Shown here: positions 21,252 through 27,096 of the stretch, piece after piece
Layout of the letters: each line of letters begins with the position of its first letter
How positions within the stretch are numbered: the first letter of the stretch is position 1
DNA from: an uncultured Clostridia bacterium
GTDB taxonomy: Bacteria > Bacillota > Clostridia > Oscillospirales > Acutalibacteraceae
Direction of reading: 5' to 3'
Assembly (NCBI GenBank): GCA_937898195.1
Contig: CALEJD010000010.1
Coordinates: forward strand, 1-39,993
DNA length: 39,993 nt
Notes under the pieces: generated by a model
What the model was told of the DNA's origin: nothing
The model's database searches: none
Seen by the model: only the letters and a program-made list of their open reading frames with translations
Program-made: the position numbers and the translations under genes

Positions 21252-22736
21252 TTATCTTTGAACTTGTACTATTACATTTGAGCTATGAATTGCACCACTC
21301 ATCTTAATTGCTATTTGAACTAATGGCGCAATTCTTTCTTCTCTTTCGGCTTGGCTTTGTTGTGCAATAGGCAATGAATAAATGTAGTATCCTTTTTCTT
21401 CAATATTACGTTGAAATTCTTCAGGATTGCCAAAAGGAATTGAATCATTCCATTTTAAACCTACACCAATAACACCGTTTCTAACTCCTTGAACACATCT
21501 TGTTTCATAGGCGTTTTTAAGCCCTACCATACCACTTTCAGTCTGTGGAATTTTGGTATTAGCTTTTCTTAAATAGTTAAATCCGCTTACTTCAAGTGCT
21601 TTTTTAAGCCATAATAAGTTAGTTGCATCATCTGTATAGTATCCATTATCAAATGAGTAAACACAGCTCAAACCTTCAGTAGTTGCATAAATATCAACTC
21701 CGTTTTGTTTTGCTAAGTTGTAGTATGTAGAGTTAATATTACCATCAGGTTTAACACCTGTTAGTTCTTTTAAGTTCATTGTTAAAGCAGTATTTGAACC
21801 AGAATAATTGGTTGATTGTGCTATTGTTGCGTAAGTTGCAACTGCTACCTTGCAAGCTTCTGCGCCTTCGTCTGTTTTAGCAAGCAATCTAGTTTTCTTA
21901 TTTCCTGCTGTTTTTATTGCTGCACCTAAAGTTCCAATGTTTTTAAGTGATTGAATACCTTCAAAATAAACGTGGTCTTTTCCTTGAATTGCAGTAGCTG
22001 CTGCTTCAATTCCTGCATTGTCTAAAATTTGCGTAGTTAAGACACCACCGAAATATCCAACTTCTTCAGCTTCTGCCACTGCTTCTGCTAAAGTAGTACC
22101 AGTTTGCGCTGTACCTGTTGCAGTAACTTGGTTTGCACCATCTAAATAAGATGAGCCGTATAAATCTGTACCTGACCCACTTGATGTTGCTTTTAAACTA
22201 ACTGCTGAAGCTGTACCATAAGTTCTTGATGTAAATTTAATTTTGTTTGTGTTTACAACTTCAATATCGCAATCTAAATATTGGTTTTTAAGTATTCCAA
22301 CTAATTCTGCAACCGTTGAAACTTTTGAAGTGTTTAAACCTGTGCAAGCATAATCAGTTCCGTCAATGGTAACTGTTAGTTTGCCATCTGTTACAAGTTT
22401 TAATGCCGTAATTATTGTATTGGTAATTGCAACAGTTGTTGTTGAACCTGCCGTTGCGTTTGTTGCAGTATATGGGAAAATCAATACCTGACCATTACCA
22501 CTACGCAAGTTTGGAACCGGAGTAAATAAAGCTTGCGCCATTTTTGCCGTTAATGAGTTGGTTCCATATTCATTAATAGCATCTTGTGCATTGACTGCCC
22601 AAATATACGGTTCTGTGCTTAATGGTGCTTCGTTTGTAAGCAAGCAAACAGTATTGGTATTAAATTCGCCCAAGCCTTGTGGTGCAGTCGATACACTTAC
22701 ATTAATTGTGTATGAAAGAGGTACCGTTCTTGTCAT
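21252..22736 (-). CDS. Tail sheath protein, DUF3383-like (494 aa)
   Basis: Starts MTRTVPLSYTINVSVSTAPQ, then GLGEFNTNTVCLLTNE; a TDYACTGLNTSKVSTVAELV insertion domain, the AVAEAEEVGYFGGVLTTQIL core and the C-terminal GVGLKWNDSIPFGNPEEFQR...EEKGYYIY segment fit DUF3383 sheath proteins. Its presence defines a myovirus-type tail. AAAGG precedes the ATG. The order sheath, tube, chaperones, tape measure is standard. Confidence 0.88.
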   Translation of the reverse strand: MTRTVPLSYTINVSVSTAPQGLGEFNTNTVCLLTNEAPLSTEPYIWAVNAQDAINEYGTNSLTAKMAQALFTPVPNLRSGNGQVLIFPYTATNATAGSTTTVAITNTIITALKLVTDGKLTVTIDGTDYACTGLNTSKVSTVAELVGILKNQYLDCDIEVVNTNKIKFTSRTYGTASAVSLKATSSGSGTDLYGSSYLDGANQVTATGTAQTGTTLAEAVAEAEEVGYFGGVLTTQILDNAGIEAAATAIQGKDHVYFEGIQSLKNIGTLGAAIKTAGNKKTRLLAKTDEGAEACKVAVATYATIAQSTNYSGSNTALTMNLKELTGVKPDGNINSTYYNLAKQNGVDIYATTEGLSCVYSFDNGYYTDDATNLLWLKKALEVSGFNYLRKANTKIPQTESGMVGLKNAYETRCVQGVRNGVIGVGLKWNDSIPFGNPEEFQRNIEEKGYYIYSLPIAQQSQAEREERIAPLVQIAIKMSGAIHSSNVIVQVQR

Positions 22737-22780
22737 TTTTCTACCTTTCTATAAGTATATATAACTATTATAATTTATTT

Positions 22781-23383
22781 TTATGTACTTGTATTATCTA
22801 TTACTTGATTATTTTCTATTGTGAAATCTGCAAATATATTACTATTTGTATCTCTTGCTTGTGTTCTAAATGATTGGTAGTAATCAACTTCTTTAGTGTA
22901 TTTATCCCAAGTCATACACTTAAATCTAATTGTAAATCTATTTATATCAGACCCGCCGTCTAAGCCTGATAAATTGACTGCATCTGATATTTTGCCTATT
23001 CTAAATTGATATTTGTCTTGTAGTTGTTCTGCATATGTACTATTTAAACAAGCTTGAATTTCTGGAAATCTATCCCTTGCATCATTATTTTTAGAATAAG
23101 CGTCAATTTGCATAGTTCTATCTTCATTTATATAAACATCTTCATAATATTTTGTTACATCATCAACAACTTCTTGTCTATATTCCCTTCGGTTTGAAAA
23201 TATCCTGTTTTGTAATGTGCTTATAGTAATTTGTAAATTAGGAGTATTAAATAGTTTAATATTTTGCGATTTAATTATAACACAAGGGATTTCATTACCT
23301 TGTTGGTCTGTCCCCCAGTTTGCAGGCAAACTTAATTCCCTTTGCACTAAATCAACTATAATACTCTCGATTGATTTTATCAT
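22781..23383 (-). CDS. Neck/tail-terminator-like protein (200 aa)
   Basis: Lies directly upstream of the sheath. Contains IIVDLVQRELSLPANWGTDQ, a NREYRQEVVDDVTKYYED stretch and IDAYSKNNDARDRFPEIQAC, similar in outline to the LIC_12616-like family that precedes DUF3383 sheaths and acts as tail terminator. No ribosome site close to the ATG; TATAAT lies exactly six bases upstream (23390-23395). Function by position and weak family resemblance. Confidence 0.65.
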   Translation of the reverse strand: MIKSIESIIVDLVQRELSLPANWGTDQQGNEIPCVIIKSQNIKLFNTPNLQITISTLQNRIFSNRREYRQEVVDDVTKYYEDVYINEDRTMQIDAYSKNNDARDRFPEIQACLNSTYAEQLQDKYQFRIGKISDAVNLSGLDGGSDINRFTIRFKCMTWDKYTKEVDYYQSFRTQARDTNSNIFADFTIENNQVIDNTST

Positions 23384-23389
23384 ACAATA

Positions 23390-23395
23390 ATTATA
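23390..23395 (-). promoter_or_regulatory. -10 box six bases before the neck protein start codon
   Basis: Minus strand TATAAT, then TATTGT and ATG at 23383. Same spacing as at rusA (5786), the gp25-like gene (15229) and 34879. No clear -35. Could supply a leaderless transcript of the tail genes. Confidence 0.4.
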
Positions 23396-23397
23396 CC

Positions 23398-23877
23398 TTA
23401 TTTTGGCTTGTTAGCTACATATTCTTGTGTGTACTCAGGATATTCTTGAACCATAACTTTGTCGTATGGTGCTGTTACTTTTATGCCTCTGCCCTTAGCA
23501 AAGAATATTAATTCTCTTACGTTTTCGTATTGTTTAGTTTGCTGTTCTGCCTCCGTGCAAAAATTCATTCCATATAGTGCAATTTCTTTATAACCTATAT
23601 AAACAGCGTAAGCAATAACATAGGAAATGGTATTGTTAAAATAATGACCGCCAAGCATTTTATCAATTTCATCAAAAGGGAAACTATCTCTAAATATATC
23701 TTGGTCTTGTGTAAAAGGTGTAAAGTGTAAATCAAACCATAAATCACACCTTGGTAATACACTTTCCCCAGGTCTTTTATTTACGCTCCATATATCCCAT
23801 TCGTCATTATCGAATGGCGCTTTGTAGCGCGTATATAATTTTCCTAGTATTGCTACCTTATTCCTCATAATATTCAC
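23398..23877 (-). CDS. Rossmann-like phage protein of unknown function (159 aa)
   Basis: Reads KVAILGKLYTRYKAPFDNDE, WDIWSVN, then CDLWFDLHF, and later EIALYGMNF and FAKGRGIKVTAP. The VAIxG start, WxxWxxN, RxDxWFExH and xIxLxGxD...E ... GRGI elements occur together in a family I know only as uncharacterised in phage head/neck clusters; the fold looks Rossmann-like, so a nucleotide or sugar transferase is possible. The start is GTG at 23877 or ATG at 23868; AAGGA favours neither clearly. The plus-strand HNH promoter overlaps its 5' end. Confidence 0.6.
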   Translation of the reverse strand: MNIMRNKVAILGKLYTRYKAPFDNDEWDIWSVNKRPGESVLPRCDLWFDLHFTPFTQDQDIFRDSFPFDEIDKMLGGHYFNNTISYVIAYAVYIGYKEIALYGMNFCTEAEQQTKQYENVRELIFFAKGRGIKVTAPYDKVMVQEYPEYTQEYVANKPK

Positions 23878-23901
23878 AAATCCTTTTTTGTATATTATTA
23901 T
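23873..23901 (+). promoter_or_regulatory. Promoter for the first HNH insertion (TTCACA-N17-TATTAT)
   Basis: Plus strand -35 TTCACA (23873-23878), 17 bases, -10 TATTAT (23896-23901). Predicted +1 near 23908, the first bases of stem P1 of the structured leader. It opposes late transcription and makes the HNH gene an independent unit. Confidence 0.6.
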
Positions 23902-23906
23902 AACAC

Positions 23907-23976
23907 ATATAGGCTAGGTAATTCGAAGCCGAAAAGAAGATTACTCAACTTCCTGCCTATATTATATCACTTGAGT
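23907..23976 (+). ncRNA. Structured leader RNA upstream of HNH gene (copy B)
   Basis: P1 ATATAGGC (23907-23914) pairs with GCCTATAT (23955-23962). A short P2 is formed by GGU/GCC. Then GAAAA (23931-23935), P3 GAAG/CTTC (23936-23939 with 23949-23952) and a 9-base loop ATTACTCAA. ACTCAA (23943-23948) pairs with TTGAGT (23971-23976) past P1, a pseudoknot. Compared with copy C, P1 and P3 differ by compensating changes, and compared with copy A the pseudoknot does too. Confidence 0.7.
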
Positions 23977-23980
23977 TTAA

Positions 23981-23994
23981 CAATAGGAGTATTG
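23981..23994 (+). promoter_or_regulatory. Hairpin presenting the ribosome site of the first HNH gene
   Basis: CAATA (23981-23985), loop GGAG, TATTG (23990-23994), nine bases before the ATG at 23999. In the second HNH gene the stem is TAATC/GATTA around the same GGAG, so the pairing is kept though the bases differ. Confidence 0.65.
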
Positions 23995-23998
23995 TTTT

Positions 23999-24657
23999 AT
24001 GAATAAATATTTAGGAAAAACATTTGGTAAACTTACAGTTTTAAACTATTTAGGCAAAAATTATTATTTATGTAGATGTGAATGTGGCAATACAAAAAAA
24101 TAAGAAGCGACCATTTAATAAGTTTGTCTACTCAATCCTGTGGATATATTCAAAAAGAAAAAGCTAAAACGCAAATAAAAATTAATTCTAAATTCAAAAA
24201 ACCAAAATGGAAACATTTTAACAAAAGACTATATAGTATATGGAACGGAATTAAAAATAGATGTTATAACGTGAATAACAATAAATATAAAAACTATGGT
24301 GCACGTGGTATAAAAGTTTGCGATGAATGGCTAAATAGTTTTGATAATTTTTATGAGTGGGCGATAAACAATGGCTTTGATGAAAATGTTTTTTATATGG
24401 ATTGTACTATTGATAGAATAGATAACAAGAAAAATTATGAACCTAATAATTGCAGGTGGGTATCGCAAAAAATACAGCAAAATAATAAAAGTAACAACCA
24501 TTTAATTTTTTATAAAGGTGAATATTATACACTAAGTCAACTTAGTAAAAAAATAAATATAAATTATAATTCTTTAAAGACGCGAATTAGATTAGGTTGG
24601 AATATTGATAAGATTATATCCACTTCTGTTAAGCATTATTCTGATAATCAAGGATAA
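23999..24657 (+). CDS. HNH homing endonuclease with -1 frameshift at A7
   Basis: The ATG at 23999 opens MNKYLGKTFGKLTVLNYLGK ... LCRCECGNTKK and then hits TAA at 24101. A -1 shift on A AAA AAA (24094-24100) continues exactly as IRSDHLISLSTQSCGY, which completes the CxC..SCG zinc motif of the family, and runs on to 24657. The rest has IWNGIKNRCYN, YKNYGARGIKVCDEWLNSFD, TIDRIDNKKNYEPNNCRWVS (the HNH core) and a C-terminal helix-turn-helix-like LSQLSKKININYNSLKTRIR module. So either programmed slippage or a recent frameshift. The gene lies antisense to the late operon between neck and connector genes and overlaps the next minus-strand gene by 29 bases. Confidence 0.8.
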
Positions 24658-25021
24658 CGTGATATTCAATATAAGCATATTGAGTATAATCTTTAACCGC
24701 CATAACTTTGTATCTTTGATTTTGAAATATCACTTTGTCTCCCGTCTGTAAGTTTAATGTCCCTGCTTTCGCGTGAATCTGGAACCAAGACCAGCTCCTT
24801 TGTCCTTCTGGAAGAGCTTGAAGCCAATCATCTGAAAATGGCTGCCATACTCCCATAAAACTTATGAGTTCTTCAGTTTTAACTACACCACCATTTACTA
24901 TTGATTGTTTTATCTTAATTAATTCTAAAGGAACTTCCCATCCATTTAAGGTAGAACCCATTTGCGGTAAACCGCCTCTCAAACTTCTATTTTGATTAAA
25001 ATTAAATACTCTATTAAACAT
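24629..25021 (-). CDS. Head-tail connector protein (130 aa)
   Basis: Contains VWQPFSDDWLQALPEGQRSW, then SWFQIHAKAGTLNLQTGDKV and YKVMAVKDYTQYAYIEYHVI, a compact beta protein of the head-completion/collar type found between DUF4054-type and sheath genes. GAGGG precedes the ATG. The 3' end overlaps the convergent HNH gene. Role by position and general resemblance. Confidence 0.65.
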   Translation of the reverse strand: MFNRVFNFNQNRSLRGGLPQMGSTLNGWEVPLELIKIKQSIVNGGVVKTEELISFMGVWQPFSDDWLQALPEGQRSWSWFQIHAKAGTLNLQTGDKVIFQNQRYKVMAVKDYTQYAYIEYHVILDYQNNA

Positions 25022-25023
25022 TG

Positions 25024-25584
25024 TTATCCCTCGATTTCAAAAGTAACGTGTCTTTTTAAATCACCCTCATCTATTAATGGTTTTGAACTATGTTTACGTT
25101 CAATAGTTAATGCGCTGTTAGGTTGCCATTCGCCATTTATACCACCATCATCAAATGCTTTAAATATTTGCATTAAACCTACTTCGCCAATTATCCTTGC
25201 TAATTCTCTCATTATGTCTTTATCTATATATTCTTTGAATACTTCTTCATCTCCTACCCAATCTAAAATGTATTTTCTAAAGTTAGGGTCTTTTATTGGT
25301 TCATATAACCAACTTCTTGCAGGTATTACAATTTCAGTAGTTGATTTTTTTAAATTTATCCCAAACTCGTGTCTAAAATAGTTACGCATTTTTTGAGTTA
25401 CTTGTATATGCGCACCATATTCTTGAACAGCCCCTAAACCTGCTAAATCCAAATTATCTGATACTTTCTTTTCACCGCCTTTGCCTGCCAATAAGCCTAT
25501 TTTTACAGTATAATGTTTTGATAAAGACTTTGCTAGTTTCTTTAATTTGCCTGTTAATATTTTATTACTATCTTTGTGTTCCAT
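25024..25584 (-). CDS. Head-tail joining/tail completion protein (186 aa)
   Basis: KHYTVKIGLLAGKGGEKKVS ... LGAVQEYGAHIQVT, then a RSWLYEPIKDPNF stretch and the C-terminal KPLIDEGDLKRHVTFEIEG. The V..IG...A.....EyG and PLIDTGxLxxSVxxEV patterns are typical of neck/tail completion proteins of the gp10/gpS kind. The ATG overlaps the stop of the DUF4054-like gene (TAATG). Confidence 0.72.
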   Translation of the reverse strand: MEHKDSNKILTGKLKKLAKSLSKHYTVKIGLLAGKGGEKKVSDNLDLAGLGAVQEYGAHIQVTQKMRNYFRHEFGINLKKSTTEIVIPARSWLYEPIKDPNFRKYILDWVGDEEVFKEYIDKDIMRELARIIGEVGLMQIFKAFDDGGINGEWQPNSALTIERKHSSKPLIDEGDLKRHVTFEIEG

Positions 25585-26150
25585 TATGCAATTGTAGTCT
25601 TGCCCGGTATTAACATAACATTGCCTACCAAATATGGTTTAATTAATGTACAATATTTCACCCCATATCCGTTAGTCGCATACATTGCTAACGTGGGATA
25701 ATCATTAATCCATTGCGGTATTGTATAACTTTCTGATACACTTCCCACACTTCTACTTGTTGCAATTCCTATACCATTAGCACCTAGCGCATTATTAAAA
25801 TCTACTGTCAAATAATAAGCCGTTAAGTATAGGAATACCATTAGTGCTGCTTGGTCATCTGAAAACAATCCCTCATTAAAGTTAACTTTGGCTTCATTAT
25901 AGGCATTTAAAATGTCATTGTCGGTGGTGTAATTAAGTGTAGAATCATTATATAAATCCCAATCAGTTGTAACTGTAGGCAATGCAGTGGTATCTTTTTT
26001 AGCTTTATAAAACTTTGTTTCATAATATACAACACTATCTTTAAAATATGTATTTCCGCTTGCATAAGTTATATCCGATAAATACATCGGAGTAAATCGT
26101 GGGAATTGTGTGCGGAAATCACTAGCTTGTAGATTATCAAATATGCTCAT
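25584..26150 (-). CDS. Head completion protein, DUF4054-like (188 aa)
   Basis: Start set at the ATG at 26150, which follows AAGGA; an upstream in-frame start would run through a hairpin. MSIFDNLQASDFRTQFPRFT at the start, then FNEGLFSDDQAALMVFLYLT and SRSVGSVSESYTI, and the C-terminal TNGYGVKYCTLI match DUF4054 connector proteins (DFKxxFPEF ... GxxSxSxGxxSxSY ... TxYGxxY). A YYETKFYKAKKDTTALPT insert at about 43-60 is a carbohydrate-binding-like module (VVYYxxxFYxAxxxT), unusual for this family. Confidence 0.78.
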   Translation of the reverse strand: MSIFDNLQASDFRTQFPRFTPMYLSDITYASGNTYFKDSVVYYETKFYKAKKDTTALPTVTTDWDLYNDSTLNYTTDNDILNAYNEAKVNFNEGLFSDDQAALMVFLYLTAYYLTVDFNNALGANGIGIATSRSVGSVSESYTIPQWINDYPTLAMYATNGYGVKYCTLIKPYLVGNVMLIPGKTTIA

Positions 26151-26171
26151 TTTATTTTCCTTTTTAGATAA

Positions 26172-26191
26172 AGTGGGAGTTTCCTCCCACT
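26172..26191 (-). terminator. GAAA-tetraloop hairpin upstream of the DUF4054-like gene
   Basis: Minus strand AGTGGGAG (26191-26184), GAAA, CTCCCACT (26179-26172) followed by TTATCTAAAAAGG. Perfect 8-bp stem with the same tetraloop as the hairpins after the tube and capsid genes. Weak U-run, so perhaps a processing or stability element as much as a terminator. Confidence 0.55.
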
Positions 26192-26192
26192 G

Positions 26193-26222
26193 TAATTGAA
26201 GAGAACCAGTCATCTTCAATTA
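26193..26222 (-). repeat. 10-bp inverted repeat beside the tetraloop hairpin
   Basis: TAATTGAAGA (26193-26202) and TCTTCAATTA (26213-26222) are exact reverse complements around a 10-base loop. Transcribed on the minus strand it makes a hairpin just before the GAAA hairpin, in the gap after the 82-aa head gene. Confidence 0.6.
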
Positions 26223-26245
26223 GAGATTGAAAAGAGGTTCTTAAA

Positions 26246-26494
26246 TTATTCTTCTTCTTCTTTAGCTTTTTTAGCTTTTTTAGCTTCTTCTTTAGCTTTT
26301 TTAGCTTCTTCTTTAGCTTTTTTAGCTTCTTCTTTTAACTTTTTAACTTCTTCGATATCTACATATTCTTCAACTTCAGGTTGGGTTAAAAGAATGTTTG
26401 CTGCTTTTGAATTAGTTACATCTAATACTTTACCAGCTTCCAATACTACATCAAAAGCTATATAATTTCTTGTTGATTTATTTATTAATTTCAT
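26246..26494 (-). CDS. Head-region protein with heptad Lys/Ala/Glu tail (82 aa)
   Basis: Residues 1-48 (MKLINKSTRNYIAFDVVLEA, GKVLDVTNSKAANILLTQPE) form a small domain resembling short head/connector proteins of Mu-like phages. Residues 50-82 are KEEAKKA heptads, a single helix or coiled coil encoded by tandem 21-base repeats. GGAAGGAG precedes the ATG. Located between capsid and DUF4054-like genes; exact role unknown. Confidence 0.65.
   Translation of the reverse strand: MKLINKSTRNYIAFDVVLEAGKVLDVTNSKAANILLTQPEVEEYVDIEEVKKLKEEAKKAKEEAKKAKEEAKKAKKAKEEEE
26255..26336. repeat. Tandem 21-base repeats coding for KKAKEEA heptads
   Basis: On the plus strand TTTTTTAGCTTCTTCTTTAGC recurs about three times in tandem with a truncated unit at the edge. 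21 bases give one 7-residue heptad, so copy number changes would lengthen or shorten the helix without a frameshift. Confidence 0.7.
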
Positions 26495-26513
26495 TTGGTT
26501 CTCCTTCCATTAA

Positions 26514-26542
26514 TTTACAAATATATATTTTTATTATACAAT
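26514..26542 (+). promoter_or_regulatory. Promoter for the second HNH insertion (TTTACA-N17-TACAAT)
   Basis: Plus strand -35 TTTACA (26514-26519), 17-base spacer, -10 TACAAT (26537-26542). Predicted +1 near 26549, at the first bases of the structured leader's P1, exactly as for the first HNH unit. Confidence 0.7.
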
Positions 26543-26546
26543 ATTT

Positions 26547-26614
26547 TTGTGGAATAGTTCGACGGAACGAAAAGCAGACTACTCAACTGCCTGTCCACAA
26601 CATATTACTTGAGT
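26547..26614 (+). ncRNA. Structured leader RNA upstream of HNH gene (copy C)
   Basis: P1 TTGTGGA (26547-26553) pairs with TCCACAA (26594-26600). P2 is GTTC/GAAC with loop GACG. Then GAAAA (26569-26573), P3 GCAG/CTGC (26574-26577 with 26587-26590), 9-base loop ACTACTCAA. ACTCAA (26581-26586) pairs with TTGAGT (26609-26614). Same order and loop size as copies A and B with different stem bases. Confidence 0.7.
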
Positions 26615-26618
26615 TTAA

Positions 26619-26632
26619 TAATCGGAGGATTA
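26619..26632 (+). promoter_or_regulatory. Hairpin presenting the ribosome site of the second HNH gene
   Basis: TAATC (26619-26623), loop GGAG, GATTA (26628-26632), nine bases before the ATA at 26637. It aligns base for base with the hairpin of the first HNH gene, with compensating changes in the stem. Confidence 0.65.
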
Positions 26633-26636
26633 TTTT

Positions 26637-27056
26637 ATAAATTTAAAACACGGACTACACAACCATAAATTATATGGAATTTGGAAAAATATTAAGAGGA
26701 GGTGTTATTGTAAAACTTTTCCAAGATATAAAGATTATGGCGGTCGTGGTATTTCAATGTGCGATGAATGGAATAATTTCAAAAATTTCTATGATTGGGC
26801 TTTAGCTAATGGATATCAGGAAAATTTAACTATTGATAGAATTGATAATAATAAAGGTTATTTTCCTAATAATTGTCGTTGGGCTGATATCTATACGCAA
26901 GCTAATAATAAACGAAATTGCAAATTTTATACCTATAAAGGTAAAATTCTAACTAGAGCTGAAATATCCAAATTATACAATGTAAATTATTGGGCTTTAC
27001 GTTCAAGACTTCGTAGAGGTTGGGATATAGCTAAAGCGGTTGAAACTCCTTTATAA
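26637..27056 (+). CDS. HNH homing endonuclease with probable ATA start (139 aa)
   Basis: The conserved HNH sequence extends far upstream of the first ATG (26757): LKHGLHNHKLYGIWKNIKRR, CYCKTFPRYKDYGGRGISMCDEW, then LTIDRIDNNKGYFPNNCRWA (HNH core) and a C-terminal ILTRAEISKLYNVNYWALRS module. No ATG, GTG or TTG precedes it in a useful place, but ATA at 26637 aligns exactly with the ATG of the first HNH gene, nine bases after GGAG. It lacks the N-terminal zinc module of the other HNH gene. It lies antisense between the capsid and the 82-aa head gene, with its own promoter and leader. Confidence 0.78.
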   Translation: MNLKHGLHNHKLYGIWKNIKRRCYCKTFPRYKDYGGRGISMCDEWNNFKNFYDWALANGYQENLTIDRIDNNKGYFPNNCRWADIYTQANNKRNCKFYTYKGKILTRAEISKLYNVNYWALRSRLRRGWDIAKAVETPL

Positions 27057-27082
27057 AAAATAGGGCTCAGTTTCCTAAGCCC
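27051..27082 (-). terminator. Intrinsic terminator after the major capsid gene
   Basis: Minus strand GGGCTTAG (27082-27075), GAAA loop, CTGAGCCC (27070-27063), then TATTTTTTATA. An 8-bp GC-rich stem with GNRA loop and U-run 15 bases past the capsid stop. Strong enough to end a good part of transcription, giving capsid excess over tail genes. It overlaps the end of the convergent HNH gene. Confidence 0.85.
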
Positions 27083-27096
27083 CATTCTATTATATT

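Noticed and set aside
23907..23976. Glutamine (glnA/downstream-peptide) riboswitch
   Set aside because: The overall topology fits, but I do not see that class's conserved bases around the junction; kept as an unnamed RNA, with cmscan needed to decide.
23907..23976. Hammerhead ribozyme (GAAA between two hairpins of a three-way junction)
   Set aside because: The obligatory CUGANGA between P1 and P2 is absent in all three copies.
26547..27056. HEARO/OMEGA RNA with IscB-type nuclease
   Set aside because: The proteins are small HNH homing endonucleases without RuvC motifs, and the RNA is far shorter than HEARO RNA.
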